Shown: in pieces, positions 25,140 to 35,134 of the stretch
Numbering within the stretch: position 1 is the first letter of the stretch
Layout of the letters: every line of letters starts with the position of its first letter
Assembly: GCF_039522605.1 (NCBI RefSeq)
Contig: NZ_BAAADS010000006.1
Location: 218,313-282,312, forward strand
Reading direction: 5' to 3'
From: Lentibacillus siamensis
GTDB lineage: Bacteria; Bacillota; Bacilli; Bacillales; Amphibacillaceae
Length of the DNA: 64,000 bases
Notes under the pieces: generated by a model
Database searches by the model: none
The model's input: only the letters and a program-made list of their open reading frames with translations
Told to the model about the DNA's origin: nothing
Translations under genes and position numbers: made by a program

Positions 25140-25691
25140 ATGATAAAAAAATTTTTTCTTAAAATCATACCTGTCGTGATTCTGGCCGCCGCACTTGCTT
25201 TTGTATTCAGGTCCTATCTGTTTGCGAGTTATATCGTAGAAGGTGAATCAATGGAGCCAACCTTATACGATGGGAATATGCTGATGGTGAATAAAGTAGT
25301 CTATGATATGTCTGATGTCGACCGTTTTGACGTAATCGTGTTTCATGCAACCAGAAAAACGGATTATGTGAAACGGGTTATCGGCTTGCCGGGGGACAAA
25401 ATCGCCTATAAAAATGATAAACTCTATGTTAATGGTAGATATGTCGAAGAAAAGTTTTTGGAACCATTAAAAAAAGTCACTGACACTAAACCATACACGA
25501 AAGATTTTACATTAATGGGAACTACCGGGAAAACAACCGTTCCCGAGGGTAAACTGTTTGTTATGGGAGATAACCGTGACAACAGTCTGGACAGCCGTAA
25601 ATTCGGTTTTGTCTCGATGGACAGACTCGTCGGAAAAGTGGACATCACATACTGGCCGGTCTCACAGTTGGAGCTATCGTTTGCCAACTGA
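25140..25691 (+). CDS. sipV: type I signal peptidase (SipV-like)
   Basis: A 183-residue enzyme with one N-terminal membrane anchor (about 8-27) and an outer catalytic domain. The Ser-Lys dyad is seen as Ser in VEGESMEPTLYDG and Lys in DYVKRVIGLPGDK; the C-terminal box is MGDNRDNSLDSRKFGFV. It cleaves Sec and Tat signal peptides from exported proteins. ATG 25140 has GGAGG eight bases upstream. The position after yhjE matches sipV of B. subtilis (168 residues). Confidence 0.92.
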   Translation: MIKKFFLKIIPVVILAAALAFVFRSYLFASYIVEGESMEPTLYDGNMLMVNKVVYDMSDVDRFDVIVFHATRKTDYVKRVIGLPGDKIAYKNDKLYVNGRYVEEKFLEPLKKVTDTKPYTKDFTLMGTTGKTTVPEGKLFVMGDNRDNSLDSRKFGFVSMDRLVGKVDITYWPVSQLELSFAN

Positions 25692-25707
25692 CGTGAATAA
25701 CTATAAG

Positions 25708-25747
25708 AAAACCTCTGTCTCTGCTAAAATAGGGATAGAGGTTTTTT
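25708..25747 (+). terminator. sipV terminator
   Basis: AAAACCTCTGTCTCT and AGGGATAGAGGTTTT form a stem with a short loop and a TTTTTT tail, 17 bp after the sipV stop. Confidence 0.85.
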
Positions 25748-25987
25748 CGTTATCAGTAAGAAACTGGGATATAATAAAACGTTTAATCCCAAAGATGAAA
25801 CAATGCAATGCTTTAGCGAAGTATATTTCCGGAGCGGGTTAAATACTCTAACTAAAGTTTATAGTTAGTTGGATTTTTCTACTCTTGTTCCAATCTCTTA
25901 CTGCATAAGTATAGCTAAGGCATTCGTCATTAAAGCTTGGTGTTAAGCCGAGTTTGATAGAGAGATATGTTGAAGGAGAGGGGAAAC

Positions 25988-28900
25988 ATGGGACTGCGAT
26001 TTTTGCTTGGCCGGGCCGGTACTGGGAAGAGTGGCCGGATCCTGGATGAAATAACAGAAAAATTAACGGATAGTCCGCATGGCAGATCCATTTTTTATAT
26101 CGTGCCTGATCAGATGACATTTCAGCAGGAATATGCGTTGTTTAAGGAAAATGCTATTGATGGCAGTATCAGAGCTCAAGTCGTGAGTTTTTCGCGTTTG
26201 GCTTGGCGGGTACTGCAGGAAACCGGCGGCGGAACACGGCAGTTTATCAGCTCAGTCGGCATTCAAATGATGCTCCGTAAAATTATTGAAGAAAAAGAAT
26301 CGGAATGGCATATATTTCAAAAAGCGCTGGAGAAGCAGGGTTTTTTGCAGCAATTGGAAGCGATGATAACGGAATTTAAGCGGTACCGGATAACCCCTGA
26401 CATGCTTGATGGGCAGATTGAACAGATAAATCAGTTTGTCCACAAAGAATCAGGAGAGGCCGCATTAACCGGTAAACTGCAGGATCTGGTTTACATATAT
26501 GAACGGCTGACAAGTGCACTGAAGAATCATTATATTGACAGTGAGGATCAGCTGCAGCTGCTTGCTGATAAAATACGGGAGGCATCCGTACTGGAAGAGG
26601 CGGAGATCTATCTGGACGGATTTCACAGGTTTTCCCCCAAGGAATTGCTTGTAGTGGAGGAACTGTTGAAGAAGTGTCATTCGGTAACGGTCGCCCTGAC
26701 GACTGATATCCCCGCTGCAGAGGGTGTTTCCGAACTGGATTTGTTCTACCAGACGAAGGAAACGTATCAGAATCTTAGGGCAATCGCGCAGGAAAATGGA
26801 ATCCGCATAGATGATCCGGTTTTGATGGACACGAAAAACGGGAAGTTCCGGGATCGTCCTTATTTTCAGCATTTGGAACAAAACTTTGACGTGCGTCCTG
26901 CTCCGGAGTACAGCGGGGATGTTCCAATCCAAATTGCCGAATCGGTTCACCCGAGGGCCGAGGTGGAAGGCGCTGCCCAGGAGATACTTCGGCTTGTCCG
27001 GGAAGAAAACTATCAGTTCCGTGATATGGCAGTGTTTGTCCGGCAAACTGATATCTATCATGATTTGATTGCAACGATTTTCAATGATTATGAGATTCCG
27101 GTGTTTATTGATGAACGGCGTACAATGATGAATCATTCCCTGATTGAGCTGATTCGCTCCGTACTGGATATTGCAGAAGGGAACTGGCGCTATGATGCAG
27201 TTTTTCGGGTGCTGAAGACGGGATACATTCCAGCAGATGACCGGAAATATCCGCTCACAGACGATGCGATTGATGAACTGGAAAACTATGTGCTCGAGTA
27301 TGGTATCCGTTCACGTGAGCGGTGGATGAGTAAGCAGGACTGGCTGTTTCAGCGTTTCCGCGGATTTGATCAAACGGCACAGACCGATATGGAGAAAGAA
27401 ACACAGAAACGGATGAATGCATACCGGAATCAGGTTGTGCGGGCGCTCCAGCCGTTTGATAAAAAAATACGCGAAGCCAAAACGGTTCAGGAATTATGTG
27501 AAACCGTCTATCTGCTCATGGAAAAATTGGGTGTTCCCCAGCAGCTGGAAAAAATGCGTGGAATCTATGATGATGCAGGTCAGATTGAAAAGGCGCGCGA
27601 GCAGGATCAGGTATGGAATGCGGTTATTCAGCTGTTTGATGAAATGGTAGAAATGGCAGGAGATGAACCGATGTCACTGGAAACCTTCCGTGCTGCACTT
27701 GATGCCGGATTTGATTCGCTGACATTTGCCCATGTTCCGCCAAGCATGGACCATGTGATTGCCGGTACGATTGACCGTTCCCGAATCAGCGGTATGAAAT
27801 GTGCGTTTCTGCTCGGGGTAAATGATGGTACATGGCCAATGAAACCGCAGTCTGACGGGATTATTAATGAACAGGAACGAGAGCTGCTTGCTGGGCATGG
27901 AGTGCAGTTGGCGGAATCAAGTACGCGGCAGCTGCTTGATGATTGGTTTTATATGTATATAGCCTTTACCGCAGCGAGCGATTATTTATGGATCAGCTAT
28001 CCGTTAAGTGATGAGGAAGGGAAATCGAAAATGCCATCCCAGCTGATTAAACGGATGGAAGATTTGTTTCCTGCAACAGGTAATCACCTGTTATTGCAGG
28101 ATCCCGATGAACTGATGGAGGCGGACCGATTTATTACGACGCCTGTAAAAACAAGAGGTGCTCTGACAGCACAATTGGCCCGCAGCCGGAAAGGATACCC
28201 GGTTAGGCCTGTCTGGTGGCATGTGCTGAATTGGTATATGAACAATCATCCAAAGTATAGTACGACCTATACGATCCTGCAGAGTCTGTATTACCGAAAT
28301 CGGCCGGTTAATTTAACAAAAGAGACAACCGAAGAGCTTTATCCGAAACAGGTGAAGGCGAGTGTCTCAAGATTGGAGACGTATTACCGCTGTTCGTATC
28401 AGCATTTTGCCAAATACAGCCTGAAGCTTGATGAGCGGAAAACGTATAAACTGGATGCACCGGATATCGGCCAGCTGTTTCATGAAGCATTGAAAAAAAT
28501 TACCGAATGGATTCAGGATGAGGGCAGAGACTTTTCTAAAATTACGAAACAGGACAGTGCGGGATATGCTAAAAAAGCGGTTGATAATCTTGCACCGATT
28601 TTACAGCATCAGATTTTGCACAGTTCGAACCGGTACAAATATATTCAACAAAAGCTGCAGGAAGTTATCACACGAGCGACGTATATCCTGAGTGAACAAT
28701 CAAGGCAAAGTGAATTTTCGCCGGTCGGACTGGAGCTTGGCTTTGGTTTTGATGATACCAAGGACGGACTTCCACCGGTAACCCTGTCGCTTGATAACGG
28801 GTTCGAATTGATGCTGCGCGGCCGGATTGACCGGGTTGACAAGGCGCTGAACCAGGACAATCTTTTCTTGAGGATTATTGACTATAAATCAAGTGCAAAA

Positions 28901-29488
28901 GGACTCAATCTGCTGGACGTCTATTATGGCTTGGCTTTGCAAATGCTGACATATCTGGATGTCGTCCTGTCCCATTCCGAGAAGTGGCTCGGAGTAAAAG
29001 CGTCACCAGCAGGAGTGCTCTATTTTCACGTTCACAATCCAATGGTTTCCGGCAAAGTGAAAATGTCGGATGATGAAATTGAAAAAGAAATATTCAAGAA
29101 ATATAAAATGCAAGGTTTATTATTATCGGATGAGGAAATTGTTAAATTAATGGATACATCACTTGATTCAGGAACAAGCAGAATTGTTCCCGCCGGCGTA
29201 AAGCGGAAGGGCGGCTTCTACAGCCATTCAAAAGTTGCGGATAATGAAACATTCAGCAGTCTGCAAAATCATATTCATCATTTGATGATGCAGGCGGGGA
29301 TTGATATGACATCCGGCGGAGTACATTTAAACCCATTTCAGCATAAACAGAACACGGCATGTACCTATTGTCCGTTTCTGTCAGTCTGTCAATTTGATCC
29401 GATTCTTGAGGAAAATAACTACCGTAAGCTGACCGATATGAAAGACGATGAAATACTGGAAAAACTCCGGCATAAGGGGGAGATGTAA
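25988..29488 (+). CDS. addB: AddB, helicase-nuclease subunit
   Basis: A 1166-residue protein, the same length as B. subtilis AddB. With AddA it forms the Chi-recognising helicase-nuclease that resects double-strand breaks. Walker A is LLGRAGTGKS (near 7-16). The RecB-type nuclease domain is at the C-terminus (GRIDRVDK, LRIIDYKSSAKGL). The four-cysteine iron-sulfur staple is intact: one Cys near 802 (YYRCSYQHF) and three in CTYCPFLSVC near 1125. ATG 25988 follows GGAGAGG. The stop overlaps the addA start as TAATG. Confidence 0.96.
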   Translation: MGLRFLLGRAGTGKSGRILDEITEKLTDSPHGRSIFYIVPDQMTFQQEYALFKENAIDGSIRAQVVSFSRLAWRVLQETGGGTRQFISSVGIQMMLRKIIEEKESEWHIFQKALEKQGFLQQLEAMITEFKRYRITPDMLDGQIEQINQFVHKESGEAALTGKLQDLVYIYERLTSALKNHYIDSEDQLQLLADKIREASVLEEAEIYLDGFHRFSPKELLVVEELLKKCHSVTVALTTDIPAAEGVSELDLFYQTKETYQNLRAIAQENGIRIDDPVLMDTKNGKFRDRPYFQHLEQNFDVRPAPEYSGDVPIQIAESVHPRAEVEGAAQEILRLVREENYQFRDMAVFVRQTDIYHDLIATIFNDYEIPVFIDERRTMMNHSLIELIRSVLDIAEGNWRYDAVFRVLKTGYIPADDRKYPLTDDAIDELENYVLEYGIRSRERWMSKQDWLFQRFRGFDQTAQTDMEKETQKRMNAYRNQVVRALQPFDKKIREAKTVQELCETVYLLMEKLGVPQQLEKMRGIYDDAGQIEKAREQDQVWNAVIQLFDEMVEMAGDEPMSLETFRAALDAGFDSLTFAHVPPSMDHVIAGTIDRSRISGMKCAFLLGVNDGTWPMKPQSDGIINEQERELLAGHGVQLAESSTRQLLDDWFYMYIAFTAASDYLWISYPLSDEEGKSKMPSQLIKRMEDLFPATGNHLLLQDPDELMEADRFITTPVKTRGALTAQLARSRKGYPVRPVWWHVLNWYMNNHPKYSTTYTILQSLYYRNRPVNLTKETTEELYPKQVKASVSRLETYYRCSYQHFAKYSLKLDERKTYKLDAPDIGQLFHEALKKITEWIQDEGRDFSKITKQDSAGYAKKAVDNLAPILQHQILHSSNRYKYIQQKLQEVITRATYILSEQSRQSEFSPVGLELGFGFDDTKDGLPPVTLSLDNGFELMLRGRIDRVDKALNQDNLFLRIIDYKSSAKGLNLLDVYYGLALQMLTYLDVVLSHSEKWLGVKASPAGVLYFHVHNPMVSGKVKMSDDEIEKEIFKKYKMQGLLLSDEEIVKLMDTSLDSGTSRIVPAGVKRKGGFYSHSKVADNETFSSLQNHIHHLMMQAGIDMTSGGVHLNPFQHKQNTACTYCPFLSVCQFDPILEENNYRKLTDMKDDEILEKLRHKGEM

Positions 29489-32400
29489 TGGCTAAGTGGA
29501 CAAAAGAACAGGAACAGGCGATATACACGGATGGCAGAGACATACTTGTGGCTGCGGCAGCCGGATCCGGAAAAACAGCCGTACTGGTGGAACGGATTAT
29601 TCAAAAACTGCTTCATCAACAAAATCCGGTCGATATCGATTCGTTGCTGGTCGTTACTTTTACGAATGCGGCCGCACAGGAAATGCGGAATCGGGTCGGG
29701 CAGGCACTTGAGGAAGCACTGGCCCAGGACCCGGCTTCCAATCATTTGAAAAAGCAACTGTCCCTATTGCAGCGTGCATCCATTTCCACGCTTCATTCGT
29801 TCTGTCTGGATGTGGTCAAACAGTATGCATACCTGTTGGACATCGATCCTGCATTCCGGATTGCCAATGATATGGAAGCAGACCTGATCAAGCAGGAAGT
29901 AATGGATGACTTGTTTGAAGACTGGTACGGCGCAGAGGGACCGGAGCAGGAGCAGTTTTTTGCGGTGGTCGATCGTTTTTCCAGTGATCGCAGCGATACG
30001 GATGTCGAGAGTCTTGTCCTTGATTTGTATACATTTGCCATGCAGAATCCGTGGCCGGAGCGGTGGCTGGAGGACCTTGCTGATGTATATGATATCCCGA
30101 CAGACTGGCAGGAATCGGAATTATCGTGGCTTTCCATTATCAAACGGGAAGTGCGGAACCAGCTGGCGGCAATGCAGGAGGAAATCAATCTGGCCATGGA
30201 ACTTACTAAAGAGAATGATGGCCCCTATCATTATGCGGATGCGATTGAATCTGATGCACTGAATATGCAGGAAGCACGTGCCAAGGTGGATTCGTGGAAT
30301 GAACTGCAGAATCATTTTGTGGGAAGTTCCTTCGCGAAATTATCGGGCAAACGAGTGGACTGTGATGAAGCGAAAAAGGACCAGGTAAAAAATCTGCGTA
30401 ACAGTTATAAAAAACGCTGGAACGACATGAAGGATAATTGGTTCAGCCGCAATTTGGCAGGGCATGTGGCGGATATGCAGGAACTTGCTCCCGTCATCAA
30501 ACAGCTGACTGAACTGGTCAAACAGTTCAAGGAGCAGTTTACCGAGCAAAAACGGGAACGGGGTATTGTTGACTTTTCCGATTTGGAACATTACTGTCTG
30601 AAACTTTTATGCGACGAAACTTCCGAGCCTGAACATATTATCCCGTCCCGTGTGGCAGCTGCATTGAAAGAACAGTTCACTGAACTGCTTGTGGATGAAT
30701 ATCAGGATACCAATCTTGTACAGGAAACAATTTTAACGTTAATCAGTGACCAGACCGGATCCGGCAATATGTTCATGGTCGGTGACGTGAAACAGAGCAT
30801 TTACCGTTTTCGTCATGCTGAACCATCGCTGTTTATTGATAAATATAAGCGTTTTGCCGGCTATGACAGTCCAGCCGAGCGGATTGACCTGGCCAGTAAT
30901 TTCCGGAGCCGTGAACAAGTGCTGACCGGTACCAATTATATTTTCCGGCAGATTCTTGATGAGGAACTTGGTGAGATTGCGTATGATCAAGATGCTGAAC
31001 TGATTTATGCGAATAAAATGTATGATACACTGCAACATACTGAACCAGAGCCGGAATTGATTGTAATTGACCGGGAATCACCCGAGGAAAAAGAAGATAT
31101 AGCTCCAGAAGAAGAGAATTATCAGGATCTGGAGAAAGCCCAGCTTGAAGCGCGAGTCTATGCGGAAAAAATTAAAGGCTGGATTGGGCGGGAAGGTGCA
31201 GAGCCGCTGCAGGTTTATGATAAAAACACCGACTCACAGCGTGAAGTCCAATACCGTGACATTGTCGTCCTGATGCGCTCGATGACCTGGGCGCCGACGA
31301 TTGTAGATGAATTGAAGCGCCAGGGGATTCCGGTTTATGCTGAACTTTCCACCGGTTATTTTGAAGCCATTGAAGTAAAAGTCATGATTAATGTGCTCAA
31401 GGTAATCGATAATCCAAGGCAGGATATTCCGCTGGCCTCGGTGCTGAAGTCACCGGTTGTCGGTCTGGATGAAGAACAATTGGCATCAGTCAGGCTGGCT
31501 GACAAGCACGGGAATTATTTTAATGCATTGCAGGCCTATCACAAGCAACATCATAATGATACAGCAGAAAAAATCAGCCGTTTTTTGGAACAGGTGGAAC
31601 GTTTCCGGCTCGCGGCAAGACAGGGTGCATTGTCCGAGTTAATCTGGCAAATTTTCCGGGAAACCGGCTACTACGATTTTGTCGGTGGTATGCCAGGCGG
31701 TCGGCAGCGTCAGGCTAATCTAAGAGCGTTGTACGATCGCGCCCGGGGATATGAAACGACCTCATTCCGTGGCTTATTCCGTTTTCTTCGGTTCATCGAG
31801 CGGATGGAGGAGCGGGGTGATGATCTTGGCGCTGCCCGGGCATTAAGTGAACAGGAAGACGTTGTCCGGATTATGACGATTCATAAAAGTAAGGGGCTGG
31901 AATTTCCAGCGGTTATTTTGGGTGCAATGGATAAGCAGTTTAACTTACAGGATCTGCGTCAGCGCTATTTGCTTCATAAAGATCTCGGATTTGCCAGCAA
32001 GTATATTGATCCGGTGAAACGCGTCACCTATCCGACATTATATTATCATGCACTGCAGAAGGAAAAGCTTCGTGAAATGCTTGCCGAGGAAATGCGCGTG
32101 TTGTATGTTGCGATGACCCGTGCGAAGGAAAAACTGGTGATGGTCGGGAATGTCGCATCATTTGAGAAAAAACAGGAAAAATGGCAGAAGATATTGGACC
32201 ACTCCGGTTGGATTTTGCCGGCTCACTACCGGATTGAATCAAAAACGTATCTCGATTGGGTCGGGCCCGCCTTAATCCGCCATCAATCCAATCAGGCATT
32301 ACGGAGCGAGGAATTGAAAGATAAGGTACTGGAAGCGATTCGCGTTGATCCTTCTGAGTGGAATGTAAAAATTATCCATGGCAGCTCCTTGGCTAATCTG

Positions 32401-33207
32401 GATGAATCGGATGTGGAAGCAGATCTGGAGCGGAAAGAAAACATCACCGAATGGCGGCCGATGGAACTGGATAATCCGGAACTGGACGAAGCGGTCGATA
32501 AACGGCTTTCATACAGCTATCCATATCATGAAGCGGCCACATCACGTGCCAAGCAGACAGTTACTGAAATTAAACGACAGCGTGAACTGAAGGACGAATA
32601 CAGTTCAGACCAGCTTATGCAGCCATTCCGGGCGCCGATAGCCAGACGGCCGGCATTTATGCAGAAACAGCGGACGATAACAGCGGCAGAACGCGGCACC
32701 GCCATGCACACAGTCATGCAGCATATTCCGATGAGTAGTCCTATGAGTGCAGCGGAAATTGAGGAGTTTGTTGAAAAGCTGGTGGCGCAAGAAGTTCTGG
32801 GCCCTGAGGAAGCAGAAGCCATTGACACGGACACAATCGAGGAGTTTTTTCAAACGGTGATTGCCAAAACAATCATGGATGCACCGATGATTCACCGGGA
32901 AGTACCATTCAGCCTGGCACTGTCCGCCAAAGATGTTTATGCCAACTGGTCGAGCGATACGGATGAACAGGTGCTTGTTCAGGGTGTCATTGACTGTGTT
33001 ATTCCTGCTGATGATGGCTGGATCATTTTAGATTATAAAACAGATGCAATTCATCAGGAAGTGGATGACCAGGTCAAGGAAAGTCTTGTCAAAAGGTATG
33101 AAACACAAATGGATCTGTATCGGCATGCGATTGAACATATCTGGAACGAACCAGTTACTCAAACGTATTTGTATTTCTTTTCCCGTCAGCTGGTAGTAAA
33201 AGTTTAA
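29488..33207 (+). CDS. addA: AddA, helicase-nuclease subunit
   Basis: A 1239-residue UvrD/Rep-type helicase with a C-terminal RecB-type nuclease. Walker A AAAGSGKTAVLVERI (near 22-36), motif II LLVDEYQDTN, motif III VGDVKQSIYRFRHA, motif V VRIMTIHKSKGLEFP, motif VI LYVAMTRAKEKLV, and nuclease core DDGWIILDYKTDAI with QMDLYR. It unwinds DNA in 3'-5' direction and cleaves the strands. Coupled to addB by TAATG. In B. subtilis sbcD-sbcC follow; here they do not, and a terminator comes next. Confidence 0.96.
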   Translation: MAKWTKEQEQAIYTDGRDILVAAAAGSGKTAVLVERIIQKLLHQQNPVDIDSLLVVTFTNAAAQEMRNRVGQALEEALAQDPASNHLKKQLSLLQRASISTLHSFCLDVVKQYAYLLDIDPAFRIANDMEADLIKQEVMDDLFEDWYGAEGPEQEQFFAVVDRFSSDRSDTDVESLVLDLYTFAMQNPWPERWLEDLADVYDIPTDWQESELSWLSIIKREVRNQLAAMQEEINLAMELTKENDGPYHYADAIESDALNMQEARAKVDSWNELQNHFVGSSFAKLSGKRVDCDEAKKDQVKNLRNSYKKRWNDMKDNWFSRNLAGHVADMQELAPVIKQLTELVKQFKEQFTEQKRERGIVDFSDLEHYCLKLLCDETSEPEHIIPSRVAAALKEQFTELLVDEYQDTNLVQETILTLISDQTGSGNMFMVGDVKQSIYRFRHAEPSLFIDKYKRFAGYDSPAERIDLASNFRSREQVLTGTNYIFRQILDEELGEIAYDQDAELIYANKMYDTLQHTEPEPELIVIDRESPEEKEDIAPEEENYQDLEKAQLEARVYAEKIKGWIGREGAEPLQVYDKNTDSQREVQYRDIVVLMRSMTWAPTIVDELKRQGIPVYAELSTGYFEAIEVKVMINVLKVIDNPRQDIPLASVLKSPVVGLDEEQLASVRLADKHGNYFNALQAYHKQHHNDTAEKISRFLEQVERFRLAARQGALSELIWQIFRETGYYDFVGGMPGGRQRQANLRALYDRARGYETTSFRGLFRFLRFIERMEERGDDLGAARALSEQEDVVRIMTIHKSKGLEFPAVILGAMDKQFNLQDLRQRYLLHKDLGFASKYIDPVKRVTYPTLYYHALQKEKLREMLAEEMRVLYVAMTRAKEKLVMVGNVASFEKKQEKWQKILDHSGWILPAHYRIESKTYLDWVGPALIRHQSNQALRSEELKDKVLEAIRVDPSEWNVKIIHGSSLANLDESDVEADLERKENITEWRPMELDNPELDEAVDKRLSYSYPYHEAATSRAKQTVTEIKRQRELKDEYSSDQLMQPFRAPIARRPAFMQKQRTITAAERGTAMHTVMQHIPMSSPMSAAEIEEFVEKLVAQEVLGPEEAEAIDTDTIEEFFQTVIAKTIMDAPMIHREVPFSLALSAKDVYANWSSDTDEQVLVQGVIDCVIPADDGWIILDYKTDAIHQEVDDQVKESLVKRYETQMDLYRHAIEHIWNEPVTQTYLYFFSRQLVVKV

Positions 33208-33287
33208 GGCTGATATTTAGAGGGACAATCGATTCCAGCAACTTGATCCGAAAGAATGACAAAACGATTACAAACAATAATTAATAC

Positions 33288-33335
33288 AAAAGGCAGTCAA
33301 ACGCTTATGTGATAAGTGATTTGGCTGCTTTTTTA
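33288..33335 (+). terminator. addBA operon terminator
   Basis: AAAGGCAG ... CTGCTTTTTT outer arms and CGCTTAT/ATAAGTG inner arms form a long hairpin ending in a T run, 80 bp after addA. Confidence 0.82.
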
Positions 33336-33489
33336 TACTGAATTGAGTGGGGGATTCAAACGCCATGGGACGATGTACGCTTTTTGACACCGATGATTGC
33401 ACTTATCCCGATGTTTCTGATGGTTGGTGTCATTATTCCGGTCTACGCAGTTTTTTCAAATGATAATTTTTGCACCAAAAGGCGAAACA
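33336..33489 (+). pseudogene. possible remnant of a membrane protein gene
   Basis: In one frame (about 33343-33470) the sequence reads as a hydrophobic stretch, TPWDDVRFLTPMIALIPM followed by FLMVGVIIPVYAVFSNDN, with no start codon or ribosome site and it runs into the 20-bp repeats. It looks like the debris of a membrane protein gene but I cannot name the family. It occupies the place where sbcD would be expected. Confidence 0.25.
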
Positions 33490-33568
33490 GGGAGAACAGT
33501 GGATATATCGGGAGAAGAATGAATTTAACGGGAGAACGGCGGATATAACGGGAGAAAAGAGAAAAATC
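33490..33568. repeat. tandem array, 20-bp units with GGGAGAA core
   Basis: Three full 20-bp units starting at 33490, 33510 and 33530 (for example GGGAGAACGGCGGATATAAC) and a partial fourth at 33550. A lone similar stretch TCGGGAGAAGAGAAAA occurs at 16795-16810. Frames across it are open but unsupported. Confidence 0.8.
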
Positions 33569-33865
33569 AATAGAACAACAATACCCGCAAGTGAAAGCAA
33601 AGTGCCGAACGGAAAAAGTATTGGCACCATTCGGAATATCAATAGCATAAAAGATCGACAAGCCGCGCGCCGATTAGCCGGTTTTTTTCGTGATTACTAT
33701 TCTGAATATTTGTGTTAAAATGAAAACAGATATTTTAAGAACAGAGGGTAAACCAGTTTCCCCCATGGTTTATCTGAAAGTCAAAGGAGACAACAACGGT
33801 GAACTGTCCAATTTAAAAATTCCCGTTAATTGAAATAAAGAAATTTCAACTAATGGGGGATAAAA

Positions 33866-35065
33866 TTGAATAGTAATTTTCGTTTATTGCTTGCGGGGCA
33901 GTCACTTGCAAATATAGGTGATGTCCTGTATATCGTAAGCATTATCAGTGTGATTTATGGATTGTCAGGTTCGGCAACAGCAGCATCATTTGTTCCATTT
34001 ACCATAACAACTTCCATGTTCATGTCGAGTCTGCTGACACCGGTTTTGATCGGGAAGGTGAATTTAAAATGGCTTCTGACAGCATCACAAATGGGAAAAA
34101 CCATTTTGCTGACAGGGCTTGGGTTCATGCTAAGTGGTATAACTGCATCGAACTATTATCTTATATTTGTTCTGATCGGGCTGATTGCCTGTTTGGATGG
34201 ATGTGCCAATCCAATCAGGCAGACATTGATTCCGTATTATGTAGAACCTGATAGTCTGCTTCGGGCAAACAGTTTTGCGGAAACAGTAACACAGGTCATT
34301 CAGACAGCGATGTGGTTTACGGGAAGTCTTTTGCTGGTAATGATGGGACAGGAGCAGCTAATCTGGCTGGTTACGGTCCTGTTTGCTGTGGCAAGCAGTC
34401 TGCTATGCTTTTTGGAAAATATGAAGGAAACGCCTGACAAAAAGGAAGGAAATGCCGCCCAAATGAAAGCCGGCTGGAAAACGTTAAAAGCCACCCCGGT
34501 GCTGCGAAAAATGGCCTGGATGGAAATGTTGGAAACGTTCGCTGATACAGTTTGGATAGCGGCTATATTGTACGCATTTGTCAGTGATGCACTGAATGTC
34601 GGTGAGAAATGGTGGGGCTTTATAAACGGCTCCTTTTTCCTAGGACTTATCATCGGCAGTGTTTATTGTATAACATATTCTTCCACCATTGAAAAGAAAA
34701 CGGGTGCATACATTTTTGCAGGAAGTTTGGCCGTAGTAATTGCTACATTACTATTCAGTGTAACGAATATTCCGATTATCGCATTGATCCTGTCGATATT
34801 GGTTGGGATATTCGGCCAAATCAAAAACATCCCACAGCAAACCGTGATACAAACCAGTGTTCCAAAAGAAAAACTTTCCACCGTTTATACATCTCTGGGT
34901 GCAATTGGAACTGGATTTTTCGGGATTGGATCGCTCATCATGGGGATTCTAGCAGATTTAGTTGGAGTCAGGCTGGTTTTCGGTCTGTCAGGATTGCTGT
35001 TGGCATTGGTCTGTGTAATCGTATTCAAAAACAGAGAACTTTTTGTCCGGAACATCGGTAAATAA
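33866..35065 (+). CDS. MFS transporter (drug/exporter type)
   Basis: A 399-residue protein with about twelve membrane segments, starting LLLAGQSLANIGDVLYIVS as in the macrolide/enterobactin-exporter-like group of the major facilitator superfamily. Conserved NPIRQTLIPYYV at the second cytoplasmic side and a long central loop (about 190-210). The substrate is unknown. Start is TTG 33866 with GGGGGA seven bases upstream; no ATG is suitably placed. Single gene. Confidence 0.83.
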   Translation: MNSNFRLLLAGQSLANIGDVLYIVSIISVIYGLSGSATAASFVPFTITTSMFMSSLLTPVLIGKVNLKWLLTASQMGKTILLTGLGFMLSGITASNYYLIFVLIGLIACLDGCANPIRQTLIPYYVEPDSLLRANSFAETVTQVIQTAMWFTGSLLLVMMGQEQLIWLVTVLFAVASSLLCFLENMKETPDKKEGNAAQMKAGWKTLKATPVLRKMAWMEMLETFADTVWIAAILYAFVSDALNVGEKWWGFINGSFFLGLIIGSVYCITYSSTIEKKTGAYIFAGSLAVVIATLLFSVTNIPIIALILSILVGIFGQIKNIPQQTVIQTSVPKEKLSTVYTSLGAIGTGFFGIGSLIMGILADLVGVRLVFGLSGLLLALVCVIVFKNRELFVRNIGK

Positions 35066-35134
35066 TTAGTAGAGGGCCTTCTTGGTAAGGTCCTCTTCCC
35101 ATGATACTAATTGAAGCAGGTGAGGTTTGTGAAA

